Shown here in pieces: positions 19,452 to 32,200 of a stretch of 42,500 bases of DNA. The DNA is from Halisarca cf. caerulea (taxonomy: Eukaryota > Porifera > Demospongiae > Chondrillida > Halisarcidae), in NCBI GenBank assembly GCA_963170055.1, contig CAUJGJ010000264.1, positions 603,701-646,200 of the forward strand. The letters are read 5' to 3'. Position 1 is the stretch's first letter. The number at the start of each line of letters is the position of its first letter. A program made the translations under genes and the position numbers. The notes below the pieces were generated by a model that was given only the letters and a program-made list of their open reading frames with translations, was not told the DNA's origin and made no database searches.

Positions 19452-19482
19452 CCTAATTAGGGAGTTGGTCACACTATAAAAG
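19452..19482 (+). promoter_or_regulatory. CArG box + TATA box, gene 3
   Basis: CCTAATTAGG (19452-19461), 13 bp, TATAAAAG (19475-19482). Identical to gene 1. Confidence 0.65.
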
Positions 19483-19497
19483 AGGTCTGGGGAAAAG

Positions 19498-19596
19498 ATG
19501 ACTCCAGTATCAGAGAAAGAACAAATAGTACTAAGAACTAGTCTAAGAGCTGCAATAGGTATCAAGTACTGGAATTTCAGCAAAAGAAAGATCTAA
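19498..19596 (+). other. Upstream ORF, gene 3 leader (32 codons)
   Basis: Same frame and length as in gene 1, with two or so codon changes (L10 to I, T19 to A); ends TAA 19594-19596, before the main ATG at 19661. Confidence 0.45.
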
Positions 19597-19660
19597 CAAG
19601 AACTATTGGCAATTGACTAAATATTATTTGAAGAGATTTTGTAACACACATTTCAGGAAC

Positions 19661-20284
19661 ATGTCTTGGATTGAAGCAAGGAGCTTGACCCTTCTGGGAG
19701 TTATAGCTGTTCAAATACTCTGCCTCACAGGGAACTTCGGAACATGCACTGCCAATCCACTCTGTAAAGGATTGCAGTGTGCTAACCGTGAGATACCGCA
19801 GTGCAGCCTAACAACGAGGCCGACAACAAGCTGCCGGACTCAGAGGACTCAAATACACCAGTGCAATGAGCGAGAGAGAGCATTGGGGAGGAACACAACA
19901 TCACGAGTGGTGTTCTGGTATCAAACTGCCGATGATAGCTTTGAGAAGATAAACACAGCGCTAGACATGAAACACACTGATGACTCGGAATCTTCCTGTA
20001 ACCAGGGAAACAAGACGGGAGAGACCAACTCGATCTGCTCGTGGGACTACGTCTGGGATTCTGATGCCAACCGTGTTCCTGAGTACATATATAGAGCCAA
20101 ATTGAGGACCAGAGGTGCAAGCCCACATCACAGACTGGCCCATGGCAAGTCGTGTGACTGTAGTCCGGTGATCTACCCCACACATGTTCTCAAACTCAAA
20201 TGTAATCCCAACACTGACATCGAAGAATGGGTATCGGAAGTGGAATACGTGACTACCGGTTTCACGTGTATATATCACTTGTAG
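19661..20284 (+). CDS. Secreted IL-17-like cysteine-rich protein, copy 3
   Basis: Intact 207-residue copy with the same signal peptide, 13 Cys and two sequons. State at the variable sites: K36, N42, D135, I171. Its upstream flank, with the 37-bp minisatellite, is shared with genes 4 and 6 rather than with 1, 2 and 5. Downstream a MITE (20707-20877) begins ~420 bp after the stop. An AATAAA lies near 20669, a possible polyadenylation signal. Confidence 0.7.
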   Translation: MSWIEARSLTLLGVIAVQILCLTGNFGTCTANPLCKGLQCANREIPQCSLTTRPTTSCRTQRTQIHQCNERERALGRNTTSRVVFWYQTADDSFEKINTALDMKHTDDSESSCNQGNKTGETNSICSWDYVWDSDANRVPEYIYRAKLRTRGASPHHRLAHGKSCDCSPVIYPTHVLKLKCNPNTDIEEWVSEVEYVTTGFTCIYHL

Positions 20285-20706
20285 GACACTCACCCAGTAC
20301 TTAGATGGACCGGAAACCAAGCTTCTTCTAACGATAAAATTGGACAAATTAGCATGATTATTTTATTCTCAATCTAGAAATTAGTTAAAATTAACTTTAT
20401 AAAAGTTTAAAACCATTATTTTGTGTTAGCATTAGGCCAGAAGCATGTACAGCTGCCCCTTAGCAGCCACAACACAGGTGTATGTGCAAACACATACATC
20501 ATTGCATGTGTGAACAATTCACTTCTGTGGAAGCTCACTTCTGTGGAAGCTTCCATGATGATGGAGCATTACTCTTGATTCACTTCTGTAGAATCACGCA
20601 TGTCACCTCACAATTTGTTCTCCTTCATTTATTACAAGCTGTGATAGACTTCCGAATGGTGCGCAAAATAAACATTGGAGAGTGGGTAGTGTAGCTTCGC
20701 AAAGCA

Positions 20707-20877
20707 CAGTGGAAACCCACTATAACGAATCACAGAGGACAATGTAATATATCAGAAATTCACTAAAACCAGTTAATAAACTTTCACAGTAGAACATTCA
20801 TTGGGTCTCACATGTAAAAAATCTTCACTAAATGCAGAAATTCACTGTAAGAGCTTTCTTTATAATGAGTTTCCACT
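20707..20877. mobile_element. MITE, CAGTGGAAACCCACTATAAC family
   Basis: Ends CAGTGGAAACCCACTATAAC and TATAATGAGTTTCCACTT. In gene 1 and gene 4 flanks only the first ~20 bases of this element remain before unrelated sequence ('ataatgtacataatg'). Confidence 0.7.
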
Positions 20878-20974
20878 TTATACATACTTTACTGTACATA
20901 CATGCACCTCAAGCTGAACAAAGCACACCATACAACAAATTTCTGCTGGAAAGAGTTTGTATATTACAATATTA

Positions 20975-21163
20975 CAATGGGACCTTTGTCACCTGATGCT
21001 TTAATATTCCAACATTCTCTCTAATCTGACAATCTCTCTAATCTGACCATCTTTTGCCGTGCAGCCACCACAATACAGTATACTAAGAGATACTTGATAA
21101 TACGACAACCGCTATGATGACATATTGCCACCTGCAACGTGTCAGATTATAGAGGTTCCACTG
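20975..21163. mobile_element. 188-bp-family MITE, inverted
   Basis: Ends ..GATTATAGAGGTTCCACTG at the right. Inverted relative to 12133-12320. Confidence 0.6.
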
Positions 21164-21167
21164 CATA

Positions 21168-21175
21168 TGTGTGTG

Positions 21176-21257
<82 letters not shown>
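21168..21257. repeat. (TG)n microsatellite downstream of gene 3
   Basis: About 44 TG units with one TT interruption near 21190. Confidence 0.95.
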
Positions 21258-21259
<2 letters not shown>

Positions 21260-21427
21260 TACATTGTTTTATTGTATGCATACACATGTACAGTACACCC
21301 AAACGTTTGGTTTAGTAGCAAAAGCAGACATCCACCAAATACGATTCACCAGAAAGTGTATGTTCATTGCTGACGAAGGAGGTACGTAGCAAGACTAATA
21401 ACTTGTAACCACACAGGCAGTCCCACG

Positions 21428-21608
21428 CAGTGGAACCTCTGTAAGCAGACACCTCAGTACAGGAGTATTCCTTAATCTGACCGTATTTCAAAGGATTAGT
21501 ACCACATCAAATAGGTAACGCTAAAAGTCTCTCTGTAATCCAACAACCTCTGTAATCTGACACCTGTTATAGCTGCCCATGTAGTGTCGGATTATAGAGG
21601 TTCCACTG
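21428..21608. mobile_element. 181-bp MITE copy
   Basis: Same ends and length as 14461-14641; preceded by the same 'aggcagtcccac' flank, so it was duplicated with the block rather than transposed independently. Confidence 0.7.
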
Positions 21609-22249
21609 AACTGTGTGTACATGCCCCAAGTACAAACTACCGTATAGTGCTAAATTTCCGAGGAGCTAAATTCTTGTGGTTGGCCACTTTAAAATATTCA
21701 AGGAAATAAATTTTGCAGGTCTGTTCTTCAGCTGTGACCTAATAAACAGTGCACCAATCTTTTGAGGTGCACAAATGTAGCGCTCCAGTGTTCATCCTCC
21801 AAAAACGTGAAAGTTAACTTCCTCAACAATTTAGTGCTACACGGTATACGGAAGTTACAGAATGTGACCACAGAATGTGACTATACTAACTACAGCTGAT
21901 TCTGTGAATGTTACTATACAAATGAGATGTGACGACAGGTAGGGTGGTGCAGGGTCAGGATTCAGTTCCCATACACCATCATAATTTGCATAGTGGGTGG
22001 GGCTGGAATTAGCCATGTGAAATTTAAACAGATGATGTCCTTTCAAGAACAGCCCAAGAAGACAGAGGAATGACATCACTCTCCCCTAGGTGCATTCCCC
22101 GACTTTCCCTCATGCAGCCTGCAGTCACCAACTCTACTGCATACAAATGCATGTAAACAGTACAACTGCCATACTGTATGGGTGCTAATTCTTGTGGGGC
22201 ATATATTTTGTGATTGAAGAACTTGGTTGTAAGTATGGTGATTTTATTT

Positions 22250-22650
22250 TCGCTAATGGACCAGTCTCTAACCATATAATAGACAAATAGACTATGTATA
22301 GAATCAAATATTTACAGTCAATTAAATTCTTGTGAATGCAGGCTCAATGGCAAAATTAAGTTTAAAAAATAGTCCCATGAAAATTAGTGCCTATATCTAC
22401 AAATCACTGAAGTGGAGAGCAATGCATTCCTCACATGAGAATGTTAACAATCCTAACATGCACACTTTGCAATGGCAAATTAATGGGGGTGTGCAGTAAA
22501 ACTGAAGATGCAAAGTGAGAACCAGATAATGGGAAATTTTTGACACACTTAAATTTGCAACTCGCTTCATTTTAGGGTAGGGAGAAATATTTGCAAATTA
22601 AATGAAAACAACAAGTAATTCGGGTGAAAAACCCATGGCTGCAGCCCCTC
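22250..22650. other. No gene recognised
   Basis: AT-rich sequence. 22440-22610 matches 38730-38890 near the right end of the array. Nothing else seen. Confidence 0.4.
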
Positions 22651-23651
22651 GCCCCGAAAAATATAGTGGGGCGTATATTTTGTGTTTGAAGAATTTGGCT
22701 GTAATTTTATTGTACGCATACTGACCACCTGAACACTTGGCTCAGTACCAACAACCGACATTCATGCACTGAATACCACCCACTGGAAAGTGCTATGGGT
22801 GTCGCTGCCAAAGGAGGTATGTAGCAAGACTATGTAACCACACAGGCAGTCCCACGTAGTGGAACCTCTGTAAGCAGACACCTCAATACATCAGCATTCC
22901 TTAATTTGACCATAGATACTGAAAAACCTTCAATCTGACCTAATTTCAAAGGACTAAAGTATCATCAAATACGCAACACTAAGGCAAATGCCTCATAATA
23001 ATTATGTGAACGCGACTAAATTTTTGAGGAAGATGGCGTGTACCTGCACTGGGTGCTCATCGTCCAAAAACACAAAAATTAACTTCCTCAAAAATTTAGT
23101 ATTATATACGGTAAGTTACAGAAGGTGAGCACAGATACAACTATACCAAGTAGAGCAGATTCTGCGAATGTTACTATAATTATACAAATGAGATATGACA
23201 GGCAGGGTGGTGCAGGGTCTGGATTCAGTTTCCATACACCATCATAATTTGCATAGTGGGTGGGGCTGGAATCTGCCATGTGAAAAGTAAAACAGATGAT
23301 GTCTTTTCAAAAACAGCCGAAGAAGATAGAGGAATGACATCACTCTCTCCTAGGTGTAATCTCCAATTTCCCCATGCAATGCAGCCTACAGTCACCAAGT
23401 TCAGTACTTACGAGAATCTACTGAGAAGTGTTGATTAGCCAAATGACTGACCCATCTTAATTTTGGTCAGCCATGCTCATGCTTTGCTTGCAAAATGGCA
23501 GATGGTAGACTGCTATCTCTAGCCCATGCAGTGTATCTTACCAAATATACACAATTGAATATTTGTGAAAATAAAGTCCTGCAAAAACTAGTGTGGATAC
23601 AGTATTCAGTTACTTTGTGTAAGAAATACCCCCAAAGTGTGCAATAACACG

Positions 23652-23830
23652 CCATGCAGGTGGATCCCGCTACACACTGTACTCCATGCCATGCAGGTGA
23701 ATCCTGCTACACACTGTACTCCATGCCATGCAGGTGGATCCTGCTACACACTGTACTCCATGCCATGCAGGTGGATCCCGCTACACACTGTACTCCATGC
23801 CATGCAGGTGGATCCCGCTACTCACTCTGT
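23652..23830. repeat. 37-bp minisatellite upstream of gene 4, 5 copies
   Basis: Same unit as 18741-19104; starts at 23652, 23689, 23726, 23763 and 23800. Confidence 0.95.
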
Positions 23831-24177
23831 ATTCTACAGACAACTAAAATGCTACAATGAAGTCTTCTACGGGGGCTTCTTGTGCAAAATGTACAGCATG
23901 ACATTAACTGTTGCAGCATCCAGGAGAAGATAAAAAGTGTAACCCCCGACTTCTTAGACTGTCCTGGGCAGTGATATGTTTTACCTGATGGATACCATAC
24001 ATGCTGTCCCAGAATAGCTACCACACTAGCTGTCTCAATCTGATAACTACCACACACGCTGTCCCACAAAGTAGTACGGGAATACCCTTAGCAGGGACAC
24101 GCCCTACACCCTCTCTCTATACAATCGATGATATAATTTCTCTATGCATAAAGAAAAGTGTGTGTCCCTCCCCCTTT

Positions 24178-24208
24178 CCTAATTAGGGAGTTGGTCACAC
24201 TATAAAAG
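24178..24208 (+). promoter_or_regulatory. CArG box + TATA box, gene 4
   Basis: CCTAATTAGG (24178-24187), 13 bp, TATAAAAG (24201-24208). Confidence 0.65.
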
Positions 24209-24223
24209 AGGTCTGGGGAAAAG

Positions 24224-24322
24224 ATGACTCCAGTATCAGAGAAAGAACAAGTAGTACTAAGAACTAGTCTAAGAGCTACAATAGGTATCAAGTACTGGAA
24301 TTTCAGCAAAAGAAAGATCTAA
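24224..24322 (+). other. Upstream ORF, gene 4 leader (32 codons)
   Basis: Same frame and stop as in gene 1; ends before the main ATG at 24387. Confidence 0.45.
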
Positions 24323-24386
24323 CAAGAACTATTGGCGATTGACTAACTATTATTTGAAGAGATTTCGTAACACACATTTCAGGAAC

Positions 24387-25010
24387 ATGTCTTGGATTGA
24401 AGCAAGGAGCTTGACCCTTCTGGGAGTTATAGCTGTTCAAATACTCTGCCTCACAGGGAACTTCGGAACATGCACTGCCAATCCTCTCTGTAAAGGATTG
24501 CAGTGTGCTAACCGTGAGATACCGCAGTGCAGCCTAACAACGAGGCCGACAACAAGCTGCCGGACTCAGAGGACTCAAATACACCAGTGCAACGAGCGAG
24601 AGAGAGCATTGGGAAGGAACACAACATCACGAGTGGTGTTCTGGTATCAAACTGCTGATGATAGCTTTGAGAAGATAAACACAGCACTAGACATGAAACA
24701 CACTGATGACTCGGAATCTTCCTGTAACCAGGGAAACAAGACGGGAGAGACCAACTCTATCTGCTCGTGGGACTACGTCTGGGATTCTAATGCCAACCGT
24801 GTTCCTGAGTACATATATAGAGCCAAATTGAGGACCAGGGGTGCAAGCCCACATCACAGACTGACCCATGGCAAGTCATGTGACTGTAGTCCGGTGATCT
24901 ACCCCACACATGTTCTCAAACTCAAATGTAATCCCAACACTGACATCGAAGAATGGGTATCGGAAGTGGAATACGTGACTACTGGTTTCACGTGTATATA
25001 TCACTTGTAG
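24387..25010 (+). CDS. Secreted IL-17-like cysteine-rich protein, copy 4
   Basis: Intact 207-residue copy. States K36, N42, N135, I171 and the private change A160T. The 5' flank (minisatellite, promoter) and 3' flank to about 25390 are of the gene 3 type. From about 25418 the sequence is of the gene 1 type, so this copy sits at the junction of the tandem block duplication. Forms a tail-to-tail pair with copy 5. Confidence 0.7.
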   Translation: MSWIEARSLTLLGVIAVQILCLTGNFGTCTANPLCKGLQCANREIPQCSLTTRPTTSCRTQRTQIHQCNERERALGRNTTSRVVFWYQTADDSFEKINTALDMKHTDDSESSCNQGNKTGETNSICSWDYVWDSNANRVPEYIYRAKLRTRGASPHHRLTHGKSCDCSPVIYPTHVLKLKCNPNTDIEEWVSEVEYVTTGFTCIYHL

Positions 25011-25507
25011 GACACTCACCCAGTACTTAGATGGACCGGAAACCAAGCTTCTTCTAACGATAAAATTGGACAAATTAGCATGATTATTTTATTCTCAATC
25101 TAGAAATTAGTTAAAATTAACTTTATAAAAGTTTAAAACCATTATTTTGTGTTAGCATTAGGCCAGAAGCATGTACAGCTGCCCCTTAGCAGCCACAACA
25201 CAGGTGTATGTGCAAACACATACATCATTGCATGTGTGAACAATTCACTTCTGTGGAAGCTTCCATGATGATGGAGCATTACTCTTTGATTCACTTCTGT
25301 AGAATCATGCATGTCACCTCACAATTTGTTCTCCTTCATTTATTACAAGCTGTGATAGACTTCCCCATGGTGCGCAAAATAAACATTGGAGAGTGGGTAG
25401 TGTAGCTTCACAAAGCACAGTGGTGACCCACTATAACATAATGTACATAATGTTCATTTACAGAATCAGCTGTAGTTAGTATAGTCACATTCTGTAACTT
25501 CCGTATA

Positions 25508-25852
25508 CTGTGTAGCACTAAATTGTTGAGGATGTTAACTTTCACGTTTCTGGTGGATGAGCACTTGAACGTGAAATTTGCTCACTGTGAAAAATTGGTA
25601 CACTCCTTGGCAGGTCGCAGCTGAACAACAGACCCGCAAAGCTTATTTCCTTGAATATTTCAAATTAAAATGACCAACCATGAAAATGTAGCTCCTTGGA
25701 AATTTAGCACTATACGGTAGTTTGTACTTGGGGCATGTACACACAGTTCAGTGGAACCTCTATAATCTGACACTACAAGGGCAGCTATAACAGGTGTCAG
25801 ATTACAGAGGTTGTCGGATTACTGAGAGACTTTTAGCAAAACCTATTAGGTC

Positions 25853-25917
<65 letters not shown>

Positions 25918-26105
25918 CAGTGGAACCTCTATAATCTGACACGTTGCAGGTGGCAATATGTCATCAAAGTGGTTGTCGTATTATCAAGTATCTCTTAGTA
26001 TACTGTATTGTGGTGGCTGCACGGCAAAAGATGGTCAGATTAGAGAGATTGTCAGGCTAGGGAGAATGTTGGATTATTAAGTGTCAGGTGTCAAAGGTCT
26101 CACTG
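25508..26105. mobile_element. Spacer MITEs between genes 4 and 5
   Basis: Same order as the gene 1/2 spacer: 210-bp MITE (about 25508-25717), half MITE, (CA)n at 25857-25915, 188-bp MITE (25918-26105). Confidence 0.65.
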
Positions 26106-26201
26106 CAATGTTGTAATACGTATACATGAACAGCAGAAATTTGTTTTATGGTGTGCTTTGTTCAGCTTGAGGTGCATGTATGTACAGTAAAGTATGTATA
26201 G

Positions 26202-26362
26202 AGTGGAAACTCATTATAAAGAAAGCTCTTACAGTGAATTTCTGTATTTAGTGAAGATTTTTATGAGACCCAGTGAATGTTCTACTATGAAAGCGCACCT
26301 GGTTTTAGTGAATCTCTGATATTACATTGTCCTCTGTGATTCGTTATAGTGGATTTCCACTG
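26202..26362. mobile_element. 161-bp MITE copy
   Basis: Equivalent of 12417-12577 in the duplicated pair. Confidence 0.65.
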
Positions 26363-26769
26363 TGCTTTGTGAAGCTACACTACCCACTCTCCAATGCTTA
26401 TTTTGCACACCATTCGGAAGTCTATCACAGCTTGTAATGAATGAAGGAGAACAAATTGTGAGATGACATGCATGATTCTACAGAAGTGAATCAAAGAGTA
26501 ATGCTCCATCATCATGGAAGCTTCCACAGAAGTGAATTGTTCACACATGCAATGATGTATGTGGTTGCACATACACCTGTGTTGTGGCTGCTAAGGGGCA
26601 GCTGTACGTGCTTCTAGCTTAATGCTAACACAAAATAATGGTATTAAACTTTTATAAAGTTAATTTTAACTAATTTCTAGATTGAGAATAAAATAATCAT
26701 GCTAATTTGTCCAATTTTATCGTTAGAAGAAGCTTGGTTTCCGGTCCATCTAAGTACTGGGTGAGTGTC

Positions 26770-27393
26770 CTACAAGTGATATATACACGTGAAACCGGTA
26801 GTCACGTATTCCACTTCCGATACCCATTCTTCGATGTCAGTGTTGGGATTACATTTGAGTTTGAGAACATGTGTGGGGTAGACCACCGGACTACAGTCAC
26901 ACGACTTGCCATGGGCCAGTCTGTGATGTGGGCTTGCACCCCTGGTCCTCAATTTGGCTCTATATATGTACTCAGGAACACGGTTGGCATTAGAATCCCA
27001 GACGTAGTCCCATGAGCAGATAGAGTTGGTCTCACCCGTCTTGTTTCCTTGGTTACAGGAAGATTCCGAGTCATCAGTGTGTTTCATGTCTAGCGCAGTG
27101 TTTATCTTCTCAAAGCTATCATCGGCAGTTTGATACCAGAATACCACTCGTGATGTTGTGTTCCTTCCTAATGCTCTCTCTCGCTCATTGCATTGGTGTA
27201 TTTGAGTCCTCTGAGCCCGGCAGCTTGTTGTTGGCCTCGTTGTTAGGCTGCACTGCGGTATCTCGTGGTTAGCACACTGCAACCCTGTACAGAGAGGATT
27301 GGCAGTGCATGTTCCGAAGTTCCCTGTGAGACAGAGTATTTGAACAGCTATAACTCCCAGAAGGGTCAAGCTCCTTGCTTCAATCCAAGACAT
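26770..27393 (-). CDS. Secreted IL-17-like cysteine-rich protein, copy 5
   Basis: Intact 207-residue copy, ATG at 27391-27393. States T36, N42, N135, V171 with private changes R43H and T60A. T36 is shared only with copy 2, the other minus-strand gene, as expected if 5 is the duplicate of 2. N42 and V171 do not match copy 2, which suggests later exchange with other copies. Confidence 0.7.
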   Translation of the reverse strand: MSWIEARSLTLLGVIAVQILCLTGNFGTCTANPLCTGLQCANHEIPQCSLTTRPTTSCRAQRTQIHQCNERERALGRNTTSRVVFWYQTADDSFEKINTALDMKHTDDSESSCNQGNKTGETNSICSWDYVWDSNANRVPEYIYRAKLRTRGASPHHRLAHGKSCDCSPVVYPTHVLKLKCNPNTDIEEWVSEVEYVTTGFTCIYHL

Positions 27394-27567
27394 GTTCCTG
27401 AAATGTGTGTTACAATATCTCTTCAAATAATATTTAGTCAATCGCCAATAGTTCTTGTTAGATCTTTCCTTTGCTGAAATTCCAGTACTGGACACCTATT
27501 GTAGCTCTTAGACTAGTTCTTAGTACTAATTGTTCTTTGATACTGGAGTCATCTTTTCTCTAGACCT

Positions 27568-27598
27568 CTTTTATAGTGTGACCAATTTCCTTATTAGG
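27568..27598 (-). promoter_or_regulatory. CArG box + TATA box, gene 5
   Basis: On the - strand CCTAATAAGG (27589-27598), 13 bp, TATAAAAG (27568-27575). Confidence 0.65.
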
Positions 27599-28243
27599 AA
27601 AAGGGGAGTGACACACAAATTGAAATGAATTTTCTATATACATAGAGATATTATGTCATTGATTGTATACACAGGGTGTGGGGGCGTGTCCTTGCATGCT
27701 AAGAGAATTCCCCAATTCACCATTTTGTTTGGGTCACTATTCCACTGTCACAAGTTACTGCTGACTCACTGCTTGCTTTGACAGCGTGTTTGGTAACTGT
27801 TGCAGGCTGAGACAGAGTGTCTGGTAGCTATTGGATTGGGACAGTGTGTGTGGTAGCTGTGGTTGAAACAGCTTGTGTGGTGCCCATCCTGTTGGGACAG
27901 CTTGTGTGGTAGCTATTGGGTTGGGACAGCGTGTGTGTACCTATTAGAAGTAGGAGGTTAATAATGCTTTTTGTTTCTCCTGGGTGCTGTAACAGGTAAT
28001 ATGTACATTTTGCACAAGGAGCCCCCGGCCCGTGAAAAGACTTCATTGTAGCATTTTAGTTATCTGTAGAGTACAGAGTGAGCAGGATTCACCTGCATGA
28101 CTTTGTTAGCACGCGTTGGGGGTATTTCATACACAATGTCGTGAATATTAGCAACAACTCATTATATATTGTATATACTGTATGTTCATTGCTGCCGAAG
28201 GAGGTACGTAGCAAGACTATGTAACCACACAGGCAGTCCCACG

Positions 28244-28424
28244 CAGTGGAACCTCTGTAAGCAGACACCTCAATACAGGAGTATTCCTTAATCTGACCGT
28301 ATTTCAAAGGATTAGTACCACATCAAATAGGTAACGCTAAAAGTCTCTCTATGATCCGACAACCTCTGTAATCTGACATCTGATATAGCTGCCCTTGTAG
28401 TGTCGGATTATAGACGTTCCACTG
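28244..28424. mobile_element. 181-bp MITE copy
   Basis: Duplicate of 14461-14641 at an offset of 13783 bp. Confidence 0.7.
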
Positions 28425-29276
28425 AACTGTGTGTACATGCCCCAAGTATAAACTACCGTATAGTGCTAAATTTCCGAGGAGCTACATTTTCGTGGTTGGT
28501 CATTTTAATTTGAAATATTCAAGGAAATAAGCTTTGCGGGTCTGTTGTTCAGCTGCGACCTGCCAAGGAGTGTACCAATTTTTCACAGCAAGCAAACTTC
28601 GCTCTCCAGTGCTCATCCTCCAAAAACGTGAAAGTTAACATCCTCAACAATTTAGTGCTACACGGTATACGGAAGTTACAGAATGTGACCACAGAATGTG
28701 ACTATACTAACTACAGCTGATTCTGTGAATGTCACTATACAAATGAGAGGTGACAGGTAGGGTGGTGGTGCAGGGTCAGGATTCAGTTCCCATACACCAT
28801 CATAATTTGCATAGTGAGCGGGGCTGGAATTAGCCATGTGAAATGTAAAACAAATGATGTCCTTTCAAGAACAGCCCAAGAAGACAGAGAAATGACATCA
28901 CTTTTTCATAGGTGCAATCCCTGACTTTCCCTCATGCAGCCCGCAGTCACCAACTCTACTGCATACAATCAGTGACACATGTGAACAGTATATTAACTGC
29001 CTTTATCCAACACACTGTATGCAAGTGGATAGTATGGCATTGGCACTAATTCGTGTCCATGGGGCGTATACTTTGTGATTGAAGAACTTGTCAATGGCTG
29101 TACGTAGTGATTTTATTGTACGCATACACGTACACGCGCATAATATAAGCAGACAACTCAATACATCAGCATCCTCTAATTTGGCATTAATCAATACATC
29201 AGCATTCCTTAATCTGACCTAATTTCAAAGGACTGGTATCACATCAAATACGTAACACTACGTCATACGAAAAAAA

Positions 29277-32200
29277 ATGGCCGCTCGCGATATCTTCCGC
29301 GCACGATGCTCTCTTGTCATCCTGTTTACTGTCTTTATTGCTGTGCTATCTATTCGCCCCATCTTTTCCTCTTGTTCTCGGATACCTTTTGGTGAAGTGT
29401 ATGTCCTATCGTCTAGCCTTCTTCCCAGTTATCTCCCGGAATCCAGATTTTCCCACCTCCGAAGTTCCTTGAAGACTGCTTGGGCTCGACTTCGTGTCCA
29501 CTCACGATACTATTCCTCTTGTGTGCTCCGCTCTGGTGATGTTGAGAAGAATCCTGGTCCATCCTCTTTGAAGAATTCAGCGAAAAATTCCCTGAAGATC
29601 ATCCACCTCAACATACGAAGCCTAATTTATCATTTTGACGAACTCCTGTGCTTCGTTTCATCTAATCGTCCGGATGTCCTTGCCCTAAGCGAAACTTGGC
29701 TTGACTCTTCTATATCTGACTCTGAAATTTCTTTACAAGGCTATTCCATCTTTCGTTCTGATCGTTCCCGCTCTGGGGGTGGAGTTGCAGTTTATGTTGC
29801 TGATCAGTTTGCTAGTTCTTGTCTTCCTTCTCATCCTTACCCCTCTGGCCTGGAATCTCTCTGGTTGTCCATCAATAATACCAAATTTCCATCCAGTCTT
29901 GCTCTTGGATGTTTCTATCGTCCCCCTAGTGCCCCTGCGCAATCTGTGTCTGATTTTATGCATAGCACCGAATCTATGATTATCTCCAAAAGGAATGTCT
30001 TAGTTTGTGGTGATTTCAACATTGATGTTTCTGACCACTCTACCCCCTTTACTAAAATCCTTAACAACTTCATTTCTGCTCACTCACTGTCCTGTCCTAT
30101 ATCTCAACCTACTCGTATCTCTGAACTTCGTTGCTCTATTCTTGACCTTTTTCTTGCTTCTCCTGATGTTCCTATTTCTAACTCTGCTGTTCTTGGAGCC
30201 TCAATTTCTGACCACCTACCCATTCTTCTTGAAATCAGCTGGCCTTCCCCAAAGTTTCCCCCTAAAACAGTCTCTAGGCGCTCCTTCAAACATTTCTCTA
30301 CCTCTGACTTCAACAATGATCTATCCATGGTTCCGTGGTCTGTACTTGACATTTTTGATGATGTTGATGATAAAATGCATTTTTTCAACCACATTTTCCT
30401 TGACATTCTTGACCTCCATGCTCCCTTAAAAACTGTAAGAGTTAAAAAACATTGTGCTCCCTGGATCTCCAAATACATTCGAAGAGAAATGGACAAACGC
30501 AACAAACTCCTCAAAAACTACTTGGCTTGTCGATCCCCATCCCTATGGCAAGAATATCGGATTCAAAGGAATGAAGTCGTCTCGTTGCAGAGAAAAGCAA
30601 AGAAAGAGTACTTTCACAGGCTTATCTCTAACAATGCTTCACCCACCACCCTCTGGAATACGCTTAGATCCGCCTGTCCCTCATCAAAATCCTCCTCTTC
30701 TGCTAACTGGAATCTCCTTGGCCCTGATCATACCACTGTTGCAAATAGACTTAACCAGCACTTCGTCTCTGTTAGTTCTTCTAGTCCAGTCCTCTCCCCT
30801 CCCAGTTGCTTATACTCTCCTTCATCTATCTTGACTCTATCGCCTACCACTCCCGAATGGTGTGAAGGGGCTCTCTCTTCCCTCAAATCATCCTCAGGCC
30901 CTGACCAAATCCCATCCTGTGCACTTAAGGCTGCTAAATCTATAATTAACTATCCTTTGTCCTCTATCCTGAACACATCTATCTCTACATCCACCTTTCC
31001 TATCTCTTGGAAATGCTCTTCAGTTAAGCCGCTCCACAAAGGAGGTGACCGTAGCAATCTTTCCAACTTCCGGCCTATCTCAATACTACCAGCCTGTAGC
31101 AAACTTCTCGAAAAGTGTGTGCAAAATCAACTGTTCCAGCATCTTTCATCAAACAATCTTCTGTTCTCCCATCAATCTGGCTTTCGTCCTGGTCACTCTA
31201 CCCAATCTCTTCTCTTGTACTGTACCGATAAGTGGTATAAGTCCTTGGATCGCAGAGAATATATAGCCGTCCTGTTTCTTGATGTCTCTAAAGCTTTTGA
31301 TACAGTTAACCACAGTCTCCTCCTTTCCAAGCTTCATCTCCTTGGCCTTGATCCTTCTGCTGTCCTCTGGTTTAAGTCCTATCTGTCTGATCGCTCCCAA
31401 GTTACTTGCATTGATGGCTCATCTTCCTCTCCTGGCTTCCTATCTTCAGGCGTTCCTCAGGGCTCTGTGCTTGGTCCTGCTCTTTTCTCGATCTTCATTA
31501 ATGACCTCCCTCAGATGCTTCCTCCTGACTCTACCTTGCTTTTTGCTGATGACACAACCATCTTTCTTTCAGGTTCAGACCCTCAAGCCCTAAATTCATC
31601 CCTGCAATCTTGTCTGGATTTGGCCAACTCATGGATGGAGAAAAATGGACTGAAACTTAATGCCAGTAAAACTAAGTGTATGCTCATTCACTCGCCTCGG
31701 AAGAAACACTGTCCCAGCCTAAATATCCACCTTTCTGGGCAATCAATTGAACAAGTACACTCATTTAAGTTTCTTGGAGTTCTTATTAACGACACTTTAA
31801 CTTGGGATGACCATATTAATAATATTGTCTCCAAAGTCTCACGCAAACTTAATCTTCTTAGGCGCTTATCCTGGTTTCTTCCTCGTTCCCTTCTTATCCT
31901 CTTCTTAAAATCTTATGTTTTCCCTATTTTTGACTACTGCGATGTAGTCTGGAACAGCTGCTCGAAGAAGGATTCCGATCGTCTCCAATCACTCCTAAAT
32001 TATGGCTGCAGAATTGTCCTGCAGAAACCTCGGTATAGCTCTGCATCTCAAATAAGAAATGAACTAGGACTCTCAAATCTTGAATCTCGTAGAAAACTCC
32101 ATCTTCTCCAAGTCATGTACAACTGTCTCTCTTCCCGTGCTCCATCCTACCTGTCTACTCTTTTCCGACTTCCCTCGCATGATCACTACACTCGCTCCTC

